Shown piece by piece: positions 16,511 through 26,279 of a DNA stretch of 36,911 nt (within the stretch, counting starts at the first letter, position 1; every line of letters begins with the position of its first letter). The translations under genes were made by a program, and so were the position numbers. The notes beneath the pieces are model-generated. The model searched no databases, was not told the DNA's origin, and was given only the letters and a program-made list of their open reading frames with translations. Origin of the DNA: Gammaproteobacteria bacterium (lineage in GTDB: Bacteria > Pseudomonadota > Gammaproteobacteria > Arenicellales > Poriferihabitantaceae); NCBI GenBank assembly GCA_011523765.1, contig WTGA01000152.1, forward strand, positions 1 to 36,911, given 5' to 3'.

Positions 16511-18934
16511 ATGAAAACCCATGCTCGTGTTGTCGTGATCGGCGGTGGAATCGGTGGATGTTCGGCGCTCTACCATTTGACCCGGGAAGGCTGGAGTGAC
16601 GTAGTGCTCGTTGAACGCGATGAACTGACATCCGGAACCACCTGGCACTCTGCCGCCCAGTGCCCCAATCTCGCATTCAATCAATTGCTGATACTGTTGC
16701 GAAGCTACACCATCCACCTCTACAAGGAACTTTCCGAAGACCCGGAATACCCGATCAACTACCATTACGCCGTAGGCGGCCTGCGACTGATCACGGACCG
16801 GGACAACCTGGATGCCTGCCGGCACATCATCTCCGTTGCAAGGGGTGTCGGCGTTGATTTCGACCTGATCAGCGCTCGCGAAGCGGTCTCCCGCAACCCG
16901 CTCCTGACCTCCAACGATGTCCTGGCCGCTCTGTGGGACCCGCTGGACGGGGATATCGACCCCGCCCAGTTGTGCCAGGCCCTGGCAAAACGGGCCCGCA
17001 AGGCCGGAGCGGAAATATACCGGCACACTCCGGTTATCGGACTGACCCAAAAGCCCAATTCGGAATGGATTGTCCGGACTGGAAATGGGGACATTTCGTG
17101 TGAGCATATTGTCGTTGCGGCCGGTTACCGCGCAAACGAGGTCGGGGCGATGATGGGTCGCCCCTATCCCGTCATTTCCATGGAGCACATGTATTTCATC
17201 ACGGAGCCGATCCCGGACCTGGAAACCCGTGATACGCGGGTTCCGATGGTCCGGTGTCCACGGGACACATTCTATATGCGGCAAGAGAAAAAAGGCCTGC
17301 TGGTCGGGGTGTACGAACATGACTGCAGGACATTCGGTGTCGATGGAGTCGACCCGGATTTCGTGAACATGCTCTGTCCCAATGACCTGGACCGCTGCCT
17401 GCCCAAACTGGAAGCGGTTTTCAGCCGGGTACCCTGCCTGCAGGAGGCCGGCATTCAATCCATGGTCACCGGTCCCATCCCCTATTCCGCCGATGCAGGA
17501 CCTCTTGTGGGCAAACAGCCAGGATTGCGCAATGCCTGGTCGATGAACGGGCTGCGTGTGGGGATCGGCGAAGGTGGCGGTTACGGCAAGATGCTGGCGC
17601 AGATGATGGTGCATGGAGAAACCGAATGGGATACCTGGCAGCTGGACCCCAGACGGCTCACCGGCCATGCCAATTCCCGATACACGATTGCCAAGGCCGT
17701 GGAGGACTACCGGAATGAATTTCGCTGGCACATGCCCGATGAACACCGCCCTGCGGGACGTCCGGCAAAAACCACACCACTGTATCCGCGGCTCAAGGCC
17801 AGGGGGGCTGAATTCTGTGTCATCAATGGATGGGAACGAACCACGTTCTACAAGCCGCATTCCGGGTTCACTGCAACCCCCAGTTACCGCTTCCCCAACT
17901 GGCATTCCGTGGTTGCCTCGGAGGTCAGTTCCCTCTGTGAAGACGTGGGAATTGCCGAGGTATCTGGCTTCAACCGCTATGAAATTTCCGGCAAGCATGC
18001 CATCGGCTGGCTGGACAGTCTGAGCTGTTCCCGACTGCCGAGGCGAACAGGCAGGGTGGGCCTTGCCTACTTTCTCACCAGGCGGGGAAACATTCTCGGA
18101 GAAGCGACCATCGTGCAGCCGGATGAAAACCGGATTTGGTACAGTTCAGCTGCGACCGCGGAGTATCATGACATGGACTGGCTGCAGGAGCACTTGCCGG
18201 AAAACCCGGGTATCCATATCGAAAGCCTGACCAATACTCACACCGTTCTGGTGCTGGCCGGCCCGAAAGCCCGTGCACTGCTCGCGGCGGCGTCCCCCCG
18301 TTCAGACTGGAGCCAGAAAGGATTCCCCTGGATGACAGCAGGGTTCCATGTTATCGGCCAGGCCAGGGTCGTGGTGATGGCCGTCAGTTCCTCCGGTGAA
18401 CAGGCCTTTGAAATCCATGTGCCAAACCACCGGCTTTGTCATGTCTATGAACTGCTTACCGACCTCGGTACCGCCCATGGACTCGTGCATTTCGGCCTGT
18501 ACGCGACCCGGTCCATGCGTCTTGAAAAAGGATATGGCCACTGGAAAGAAGACCTGGTCACCGAGTTCAACCCGGTGGAAGCGGGGCTGGGCCGGTTTGT
18601 TGACTTCAGCAAGGAATTTCCCGGCAAGGCAGGGCTGCAACAGCAGGTCAGGGCAGGAAACCGCCGGGAACGAGTTCTGCTGGTCATCCACAGCAGGGAC
18701 GCACCCGCCCAGGCCGGTGAAACCGTTTTCTTTCAGGGCCGTCCAGCAGGCACGATCACTTCCGGTGCCTGGGGTTACCGAACCGGTAAAAATATCGCAA
18801 TGTCCTATGTGGACCCACTGCAGGCCCGAACCGGAACCGAATTGGAAGTCATGCTGCCTGGAGGAAATGCGAAGGCCGTTGTCAGTGCAGCCTGTCTTTA
18901 TGACCCGGCCAACACGATCCCTCAAGGCCTTTGA
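16511..18934 (+). CDS. Dimethylglycine/sarcosine dehydrogenase-like flavoprotein with folate-type C-terminal domain
   Basis: An 807-residue oxidoreductase expected to demethylate an N-methylated amine and pass the C1 unit to tetrahydrofolate. The N-terminal DAO-type FAD domain (5 to about 390) has the dinucleotide motif VVVIGGGIGG and TTWHSA with H46, the position of the covalently bound flavin histidine in dimethylglycine dehydrogenase. A FAO_M-like central part covers about 390-450. The C-terminal half resembles aminomethyltransferase GcvT, with RSMRLEKGYGHWKEDL, NPVEAGLGRFVDF and a terminal GCV_T_C barrel. The ATG at 16511 was chosen because the FAD strand begins 5 residues later. It is transcribed alone; the terminator at 19107-19142 lies beyond its stop. 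The exact substrate (dimethylglycine, sarcosine or another methylamine) cannot be told from sequence. Confidence 0.88.
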   Translation: MKTHARVVVIGGGIGGCSALYHLTREGWSDVVLVERDELTSGTTWHSAAQCPNLAFNQLLILLRSYTIHLYKELSEDPEYPINYHYAVGGLRLITDRDNLDACRHIISVARGVGVDFDLISAREAVSRNPLLTSNDVLAALWDPLDGDIDPAQLCQALAKRARKAGAEIYRHTPVIGLTQKPNSEWIVRTGNGDISCEHIVVAAGYRANEVGAMMGRPYPVISMEHMYFITEPIPDLETRDTRVPMVRCPRDTFYMRQEKKGLLVGVYEHDCRTFGVDGVDPDFVNMLCPNDLDRCLPKLEAVFSRVPCLQEAGIQSMVTGPIPYSADAGPLVGKQPGLRNAWSMNGLRVGIGEGGGYGKMLAQMMVHGETEWDTWQLDPRRLTGHANSRYTIAKAVEDYRNEFRWHMPDEHRPAGRPAKTTPLYPRLKARGAEFCVINGWERTTFYKPHSGFTATPSYRFPNWHSVVASEVSSLCEDVGIAEVSGFNRYEISGKHAIGWLDSLSCSRLPRRTGRVGLAYFLTRRGNILGEATIVQPDENRIWYSSAATAEYHDMDWLQEHLPENPGIHIESLTNTHTVLVLAGPKARALLAAASPRSDWSQKGFPWMTAGFHVIGQARVVVMAVSSSGEQAFEIHVPNHRLCHVYELLTDLGTAHGLVHFGLYATRSMRLEKGYGHWKEDLVTEFNPVEAGLGRFVDFSKEFPGKAGLQQQVRAGNRRERVLLVIHSRDAPAQAGETVFFQGRPAGTITSGAWGYRTGKNIAMSYVDPLQARTGTELEVMLPGGNAKAVVSAACLYDPANTIPQGL

Positions 18935-19106
18935 GTGCAGGATGGTTTCTGTACAATGGCGGGTACCCGGGCAGTTTCATGCCAACCCTTCTTTTTCCGG
19001 CACCGGCATGGAGGGGGTGGCAGGCTTGCCAGCATACCGGAAAGTGACCAACCGCGCCCTGCCGGCAATGGGGGATGTCAGCAGAAAGACCGGCAGAGCA
19101 GAACAC

Positions 19107-19142
19107 AAAAACAGGCGGTAGCGGTGAATCACCGCTACCGCC
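19107..19142 (-). terminator. Intrinsic terminator between converging genes
   Basis: A perfect 13-bp stem, GGCGGTAGCGGTG (19114-19126) with its complement at 19130-19142 and a 3-nt loop, is followed on the minus strand by TGTTTTT (19107-19113). It ends the LysM lipoprotein transcript, whose stop is 65 bp upstream. It can also stop transcription of the flavoprotein gene coming from the left, although the plus side has only CTTT after the stem. Confidence 0.82.
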
Positions 19143-19207
19143 CTTTACACAACACTTACTGCCACGCTACCCGGAGGTTCCCGTGAACCGGGGTGAACCG
19201 GGGAAAA

Positions 19208-19663
19208 TTACTCCGAACTGTTCAAGTATGCCTGATCGCTGGATTCTATGGGACCAACTGTCCATGCACCGCGCCCTTTTGCATGACCGATGGCCGCATC
19301 AACCTCGGCTTCCGAGGAGTCCCTGGGAATGGTCAATACCTGTCCAGGATAAATCAAGTCGGCATCTTCAATTTGGTCCAGGTTGGCTTTATAGATCAAC
19401 GGCCATTTTTCAGGAACATTGTACACTTCTTCATGTCCCGCGATACCCCAAAGATTATCCCCGGTTTCCACGGTCCAGCTGGTTGACATCTCCGGTTCCG
19501 GTTCCGGTGCAGGCTCTGGTTCAGGGACCACAACCGGGGCAGCCGGCTCGGCTTCCTCGGTAGGCGGGCTTTTTGCACTAACACATCCCGTCACAAAAAT
19601 GGCGGCTGCCAGGATTGCAAGTAGCTTGGTTACTGAGGCGGTTTTGTAAAATGCTGTTTGCAT
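19208..19663 (-). CDS. LysM-domain lipoprotein
   Basis: A 151-residue lipoprotein. The signal peptide (1-26) ends in the lipobox VTGC with C27 as the lipidated residue. A Pro/Glu-rich linker (PEPEPAPEPEPE, about 47-58) should span periplasm or cell-wall distance. One LysM domain (62-113) follows, WTVETGDNLWGIAG to YPGQVLTIP, a peptidoglycan-binding fold. A short polar tail ends at SSE. The residue at +2 is Val, so there is no Asp retention signal and outer-membrane sorting is likely. ATG 19663 has GGAG 12 nt upstream, and a TTGACT lies further up without a good -10. It ends at the strong terminator at 19107-19142, so it is a monocistronic unit. Probable role is envelope anchoring; no enzymatic domain is present. 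Confidence 0.85.
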   Translation of the reverse strand: MQTAFYKTASVTKLLAILAAAIFVTGCVSAKSPPTEEAEPAAPVVVPEPEPAPEPEPEMSTSWTVETGDNLWGIAGHEEVYNVPEKWPLIYKANLDQIEDADLIYPGQVLTIPRDSSEAEVDAAIGHAKGRGAWTVGPIESSDQAYLNSSE

Positions 19664-19776
19664 AACTAAAAAGGTCTCCGGATTCTTGAATTAGTAGTTG
19701 TGTCAGAAAGCATAGTCAGTCAATCCAACCTCCTTCTTAACCAATAAGTTTACCGTTCAGAATCCGAAGATGCAAG

Positions 19777-19801
19777 AATATATAACAGAAATATATAACA
19801 G
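19777..19801. repeat. AT-rich 12-bp direct repeat
   Basis: AATATATAACAG occurs twice, at 19777-19788 and 19790-19801, with one base between. It lies about 115 bp upstream of the lipoprotein gene in an otherwise GC-rich region. It could be an UP-element or regulator site; no function is shown. Confidence 0.45.
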
Positions 19802-20094
19802 TATTCGGCAATGCCGGACGATTATCTCCGGGGCCAGAAGCCCCCCGCTTGACATCAAAGAAAACTCCTTCCCGCCCATCTCCTGCCGCTCCTTGACCGG
19901 ATTATCTGGACCTGCTGGAGACCCCGCACCATCCGTGCATGATTCCCGGCCTGAATGCCGGTTTTCACGCGGTTCCTGGAAGCCCGTTCACGGAAAAACA
20001 GCGGTAACCGGCTTTGGTTCGTGGTCCCGGTCCCATCACCGCCTTCATCGGGCACGACCGCAACCGGTTGACCGGGTTCCTGGGAACCATAAAC

Positions 20095-20129
20095 CGGCAG
20101 CGGCGCTTTTGGTCATGCCGCCGCTGCCG
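20095..20129 (-). terminator. Probable terminator after gabD
   Basis: An 11-bp perfect stem, CGGCAGCGGCG (20095-20105) with complement 20119-20129 and a 13-nt loop, begins 21 bp beyond the gabD stop on the minus strand. It is followed by GTTTATGG. The T-run is short, so termination may be partial. Confidence 0.5.
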
Positions 20130-20150
20130 TCTGACTATCCGGACCAGGGT

Positions 20151-21614
20151 TTACTGAATGCCTCCCATGCACAAATATTTCATCTCCAGGTATTCCTCAA
20201 TACCATGGGACGACCCTTCCCGGCCCAATCCGGACTGTTTGATCCCGCCGAAAGGGGCCACCTCCGTTGAAATCAACCCCGTATTGATGCCGACCATGCC
20301 GTATTCGAGTTCTTCAGAGACCCGCCAAACCCGGGCGAGGTCCCGGCTGTAAAAATAGGAAGCCAGGCCGAATTCCGTATCGTTCGCCATCTCTATGACC
20401 TCTTTTTCCTCCTTGAAACGCAACAGCGGTGCCAAGGGGCCAAAGGTTTCTTCCCGTACAACCACCATGTTTGAGGTGACATTGGTCAGAAGCGTCGGCT
20501 CGAAAAAAGTGCCTCCGAGTTCATGGCGTCCCCCGCCGACGACGATCCTGGCTCCTTTCCCGACCGCATCATGGATGTGTTCCTCAACTTTTTCAACCGC
20601 ATTCATATCAATGAGCGGGCCCTGCACAACACCGTCTTCCATGCCGGCCCCCACTTTCATCCTGGACACCTCCTTGGCCAGTTTTTCAGCAAACGCATCA
20701 TAAATGCCGTCCTGCACATAGATCCGGTTGCTGCACACGCAGGTCTGGCCCGCATTTCGATATTTGGAAATCATGGCACCTTCCACCGCGGCATCCACAT
20801 CAGCATCATCGAAAACAATAAACGGGGCGTTCCCGCCGAGTTCCAGGGCAACCTTGATGATGGATTCGGAGCACTGTCTCATCAGCAGCCGGCCCACTTC
20901 CGTGGACCCCGTGAAACTCAGATGCCTCACAATGGGGTTGGAAGTCATCTCCGCCCCGATCGCACCGGATGCACCCGTGACCACACTCAAGACACCCGGT
21001 GGCACACCCGCCCTTTCCGCAAGTTCACACAACGCAAACGCTGAAAGCGGTGTCTGGGTCGCCGGCTTGACCACCACTGCACATCCCGCCGCCAGGGCGG
21101 GTCCCACCTTCCTGGTGATCATCGCCGAAGGGAAATTCCACGGCGTGATGGCCACACAGACCCCCACCGGTTGCTTGATCACGACAATACGCTTGTCGGC
21201 CTGGTGCTGGGGGATGGTTTCCCCGCTGATTCTGCGCGCTTCATCCGCAAACCATTCCAGGAAAGAAGCGGAATAACCGATCTCGCCCCGGGCTTCCGCG
21301 AGCGGCTTTCCCTGCTCCAGGGTCATCAGGACCGCGAGGTCCTCCTGGTTTTCGAGCATCAGGTCAAACCATCGCCTCAAAATCACTGACCGCTCCTTGG
21401 CCAGCATTCTTCGCCACGCTACCTGGGCCGTCTCGGCCGCCTCCAGCGCTTCCCTGGTTTCCTCCGCGCCCATCTTTGGAACGGTTGCGAGGATGGATCC
21501 ATCTGCCGGATTGTGGACATCAATCGTTTCGTTGCTGTCGGCATCGCGCCATTGCCCGTTGATGTAGCCCTGTTGACGGAAAAGCCTGGGATCTTTTAAA
21601 TTGACGCTTGCCAT
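20151..21614 (-). CDS. gabD: Succinate-semialdehyde dehydrogenase
   Basis: NAD(P)+-dependent oxidation of succinate semialdehyde to succinate, the last step of 4-aminobutyrate breakdown. The 487-residue aldehyde dehydrogenase has catalytic E258 in ELGGNAPFIVFDDADVD, nucleophile C292 in NAGQTCVCSNRIYVQDG, the cofactor loop FTGSTEVG and the GabD signature LEQGKPLAEA; the whole chain runs parallel to E. coli GabD (LFRQQ, KMGAEETR, PHQADKR-like QHQADKR, PFGGIKQSGLGREGS). ATG 21614 has GGAG 6 nt upstream and is preferred over GTG 21626. No GABA aminotransferase or transporter lies alongside. The hairpin at 20095-20129 probably ends the transcript. Confidence 0.94.
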   Translation of the reverse strand: MASVNLKDPRLFRQQGYINGQWRDADSNETIDVHNPADGSILATVPKMGAEETREALEAAETAQVAWRRMLAKERSVILRRWFDLMLENQEDLAVLMTLEQGKPLAEARGEIGYSASFLEWFADEARRISGETIPQHQADKRIVVIKQPVGVCVAITPWNFPSAMITRKVGPALAAGCAVVVKPATQTPLSAFALCELAERAGVPPGVLSVVTGASGAIGAEMTSNPIVRHLSFTGSTEVGRLLMRQCSESIIKVALELGGNAPFIVFDDADVDAAVEGAMISKYRNAGQTCVCSNRIYVQDGIYDAFAEKLAKEVSRMKVGAGMEDGVVQGPLIDMNAVEKVEEHIHDAVGKGARIVVGGGRHELGGTFFEPTLLTNVTSNMVVVREETFGPLAPLLRFKEEKEVIEMANDTEFGLASYFYSRDLARVWRVSEELEYGMVGINTGLISTEVAPFGGIKQSGLGREGSSHGIEEYLEMKYLCMGGIQ

Positions 21615-21686
21615 TTTGGTCTCCACGAAATTGATTGTTCAGGTATTGAATAAACGCTCTTGCAGGTTTGGCGGCGGGTGCACAGA

Positions 21687-23202
<1,516 letters not shown>

Positions 23203-23234
23203 GAATTAATGCAGACATTCCAATTGAGCCAAAC

Positions 23235-23259
23235 CGCCATTCACCCCGGGGGAATGGCG
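23235..23259 (-). terminator. Hairpin between hflC and DUF2065
   Basis: An 8-bp perfect stem CGCCATTC/GAATGGCG (arms 23235-23242 and 23252-23259) has a C/G-rich 9-nt loop. It lies just past hflC on the minus strand, with only GTTTGG after it. It may attenuate transcription between hflKC and the yjeT-purA pair; full termination is doubtful. Confidence 0.35.
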
Positions 23260-23363
23260 CTCATCCCGCTCTCAGCACCCGCCATGCTGCAAGACAGAAA
23301 TGACCGGAATGCCCGACTTTACAGGCGCAGTGTAACCGACCGGATACCCGGAGGGACGCCCTG

Positions 23364-24242
23364 TCAATTGGTGCCGAACGTGTCCGATTGCTTGAAATAC
23401 TTGAAAAATTCAGAACTGGGGTCCACGATCATGAGATCCTGCTTGCTGTTGAAACTGCTTTTGTAGGCATTCAGACTCCGGTAAAGGTTGTAAAACTCTT
23501 CATCCCGTCCAAACGCACTGGCATACGTTGAGGTCGCAATCGCATCGCCCTCTCCCCGAATTTTCTCGGCATCCCGGTTTGCATTGGCCAGCAAGATCTC
23601 ACGTTGCCGGTCCGCATCCGCCCGAATCTTTTCCGCTTCCTCTTCACCTTCGGCCCGCAACTCCTTGGCGACCCGTTCCCTTTCTGCATTCATGCGCTGA
23701 TAAACCCTTTCACTGATCGCCGGGTCGAGGTCTACACGTTTCAGGCGCACGTCAATGACGTTAATTCCAAGATTGATGGCCTCTTCCTCCATCACATTTC
23801 GAACCACCTCCATGATCAGCGCCCGGTCCCCGGAAATGACCTCCTGGACCGTACGTTTGCCGAATTCCTGCCGAAGACTGTCGTTTACCTGTTGGGACAG
23901 CCTTGACCTGGCGTTCGACTTCAATCCCTGCAACCGGGTGTAGTACTGATGGACATCCTTGATCTTCCACTTGACAAATGAATCCACCACCAGGTTTTTC
24001 TTTTCCACCGTCAAGTAGAGCTCAGGGTCGGCATCCATCGTCTGTACACGCGCATCGAAATACTGGACGTTGTTGATAAAGGGAACTTTCCAGTGCAACC
24101 CTGGACCAATGTCGGATTTGACGATTTCACCAAATTTGAAAACAATCGCCCTTTCACGCTCATCCACATAGTACGCAGAGAAAAATATCAGCGCTCCCGC
24201 AATCGCCACAAGCGCCATAAACAATGATGATTTTCCTTTCAT
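23364..24242 (-). CDS. hflC: HflC, FtsH-modulating SPFH protein
   Basis: Partner of HflK in the large periplasm-facing complex that encloses and regulates the membrane protease FtsH. The 292-residue protein has one N-terminal membrane helix (about 6-25), a band-7/SPFH domain (YVDERERAIVFKFGEI onward to about 190), a long charged coiled-coil rich in Arg/Glu (ERERVAKELRAEGEEEAEKIRA region, about 185-225) and the C-terminal FYNLYRSLNAYKSSF block near 250-265 typical of HflC. The ATG at 24242 lies 2 nt after the hflK stop, so the pair is cotranslated. It is followed by a 161-bp gap and then DUF2065. Confidence 0.96.
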   Translation of the reverse strand: MKGKSSLFMALVAIAGALIFFSAYYVDERERAIVFKFGEIVKSDIGPGLHWKVPFINNVQYFDARVQTMDADPELYLTVEKKNLVVDSFVKWKIKDVHQYYTRLQGLKSNARSRLSQQVNDSLRQEFGKRTVQEVISGDRALIMEVVRNVMEEEAINLGINVIDVRLKRVDLDPAISERVYQRMNAERERVAKELRAEGEEEAEKIRADADRQREILLANANRDAEKIRGEGDAIATSTYASAFGRDEEFYNLYRSLNAYKSSFNSKQDLMIVDPSSEFFKYFKQSDTFGTN

Positions 24243-24244
24243 GA

Positions 24245-25540
24245 TTACTGCCCCACTGTACGGTCAACGCTTCGGTCCGTCGACCGGAGCGAACTGGTCA
24301 AGGGCGGGTCCGCAGCATTCTGTCCCCGGGGCAGGCCGGACGAACCCGAGCCTCCCCCCCCTGTCTGGTTTCTGTTTCGTATCAACTGATCCAGAGGAAG
24401 GTACATGACGTTATTCCCTCCACTCTCCTGATCGATCACCATTTTGCTGGCATTGCTGAACACCTGTTCCATCGTTTCGAGATACAGCCTGTCCCGGGTA
24501 ATCTGGGGGGCCTCGGCATACTCGTCCAGCACCTGTTCAAAGCGGGCCGTTTCACCCTGGGCTTTCGCCGTCACCGATGCCCGGTAGGCTTCCGCCTCCT
24601 GGAGTATCCGGGCGGCAAATCCCCGCGCCCTGGGGATGACATCATTGGCGTAGGCCTGTGCAAGATTCTTCAACCGTTCCTCATCTTCCCGGGCTTTTAC
24701 GACATCATCAAAAGCATCCTTGACCTGTTCGGGGGGCTGTGCATTCTGCATTTCCACCGTGCGGATGTTGATTCCCGTCTCGTAGCGGTCGAGGATATCC
24801 TGCACCAGGGTTTTGGTTTCTGCCGCAAGCTGTGCCCGGCCTTCGGTGATTGCAAAATCCATCGTATTCCTGCCGACGATCTCCCGGACTGCACTTTCCG
24901 TTGCCTGTCGCACGACATCATGCGCAAGATCCCTGGGGTTGTACTCACTCACGTTGAATAGCAGGTCCGTGGGATCCTTGATGTCATACTGCACTGCAAA
25001 CTGGATATCGATAATGTTTTCATCCTGGGTCAGCATCAGCGCTTCACGGGGAACGGACTGTATGGTCCTTCCGCCCTTGCGATACCCGACTTCCACCGTG
25101 TTGACATTTTGTGTATTGATGATTTCCACGCTTTCCACGGGGGTCGGGATGTGCCATTGCAATCCCGCGCCATTGGTTTCCGAATACTCGCCAAACCGCA
25201 GCTCAATGGCCTGCTCACCCTGGTCCACGGTATAGAATCCCGTAAAAATCCAGAAGCCCAGCCCGACCACCAGCAAAATGACGACCATGTTCCGGCCACC
25301 TGCGGCCCCGCTGTGACCCGATCCGGGGTCCTCACCATTGCCGCCGCCGCTGCCGCTGTCTCCGCGACTGCCGCTGCTACTGCCGCCGCCGCGACTGAAC
25401 ATGCCATCCAGACGATCTTTGGCCCGCCGGAATATTTCGTCCAGGTCAGGGGGACCCTGATGACGGCCATTTCCACGTTTGTTCCGCTGACCCCAGGGGT
25501 CATTGTCATTTCCACCAGATCCAGGTTGATTCCAAGGCAT
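24245..25540 (-). CDS. hflK: HflK, FtsH-modulating SPFH protein
   Basis: Forms the HflKC cage with HflC around FtsH in the inner membrane. The 431 residues begin with a Gly/Ser-rich cytoplasmic tail (MPWNQPGSGGND, then GGGSSSGSRGDSGSGGG), as in E. coli HflK. A membrane helix follows at about 84-103, then the SPFH domain from YTVDQGEQAIELRFGEY, with NTQNVNTVEVGYR and a coiled-coil region at about 290-360. The C-terminal tail is Gly/Ser/Pro-rich. The ATG at 25540 has a TGATATAAT box 48 bp upstream (25588-25596), so hflK is probably the first gene of the unit. Confidence 0.96.
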   Translation of the reverse strand: MPWNQPGSGGNDNDPWGQRNKRGNGRHQGPPDLDEIFRRAKDRLDGMFSRGGGSSSGSRGDSGSGGGNGEDPGSGHSGAAGGRNMVVILLVVGLGFWIFTGFYTVDQGEQAIELRFGEYSETNGAGLQWHIPTPVESVEIINTQNVNTVEVGYRKGGRTIQSVPREALMLTQDENIIDIQFAVQYDIKDPTDLLFNVSEYNPRDLAHDVVRQATESAVREIVGRNTMDFAITEGRAQLAAETKTLVQDILDRYETGINIRTVEMQNAQPPEQVKDAFDDVVKAREDEERLKNLAQAYANDVIPRARGFAARILQEAEAYRASVTAKAQGETARFEQVLDEYAEAPQITRDRLYLETMEQVFSNASKMVIDQESGGNNVMYLPLDQLIRNRNQTGGGGSGSSGLPRGQNAADPPLTSSLRSTDRSVDRTVGQ

Positions 25541-26279
25541 TTATACTATTCCAAGAAATAAGGGGTTAAATACGACCAAGCCGCCGGATTATATCATATC
25601 GAAATCACGGTTCAGCTTAATTTGCTCGCGACACTTAATTTGGGCATTGTGCCGCATTCAAAACACGCCAGCCGATGTCACGATCGACCCGGGTCCAGCC
25701 GTCTGCAGAACGGCCGGAATTCTCAGGCAATTTCACGAACACCACCGGAAACCAGATGGTGGGACAACACAATCCTTGCCGGGCTTTCCGACCGTATACC
25801 CGTCCGGAACCGGTCCATCGTACCGGCTCACGTTGAAACCCGGTCTCCGCCCGTGAAGTGATGCAGGCATCCAGTGCATTAATGTCGTGGTTCCGGGATT
25901 TTTTTCAAGTCCGCATTCACCAGACGGTCCTTGCACCGCCATCACTCCCTTCCCGTCAGACTGTCCTGCAAGACCCCTGATTGGGTACCAGGGAACCACA
26001 GGGGAAACCGGGGTGGAGAGAGTCGTCCGGTCGATGGGTTTTCCCGGGTGCACCGGCCCGATAGCCATGCCCGGACCACCGGGGCATCCCAATCTCCCGA
26101 TAAAGGGATTGCAGCATCGCGGAAGGGGAGTCCGACGTCCTGATGCAACCTGTGCACGGCCCGGATTCTCTCTATCCGAAGCGGTTTCGGTGCCGTTGCC
26201 CGGGATTTTCGGGCCTGCGCCGCCCGTCCACTCCACCCGGACGGCTACCGCCACGAGTGGAGATTTCTGTACTGACGGG
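25541..26279. other. 740-bp spacer between hflK and glnA
   Basis: Apart from the hflK promoter near its left end, nothing recognisable is seen. It is GC-rich and open frames cross it on both strands, but they are rich in Gly, Pro and Arg and show no domain. It lies after the glnA stop on the minus strand without a clear terminator. Confidence 0.5.
25588..25596 (-). promoter_or_regulatory. Extended -10 promoter upstream of hflK
   Basis: The minus strand reads TGATATAAT, a perfect TGn-extended TATAAT. The -35 position has only a weak match, as is common with extended -10 promoters. It predicts a start near 25581 and a leader of about 40 nt before the hflK ATG. Confidence 0.5.

Larger units (their letters stand above)
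19664..20150. other. Spacer between LysM lipoprotein and gabD
   Basis: About 490 bp. It contains the lipoprotein promoter region, an AT-rich 12-bp direct repeat (19777-19801) and the terminator-like hairpin after gabD (20095-20129). The GC-rich middle (about 19830-20090) gives no protein-like frame. Confidence 0.5.

Noticed and set aside
16475-17998. 507-codon open frame on the minus strand opposite the flavoprotein gene
   Set aside because: Antisense shadow of the dehydrogenase; no domain, and it crosses that gene's start.
19666-19713. 15-codon minus-strand frame just before the LysM gene, with an AGGAGG upstream (19729-19734 region)
   Set aside because: The AGGAGG is about 15 nt from the ATG, too far for good initiation, and the peptide has no attenuator-like codon run. 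A leader peptide remains possible but unsupported.
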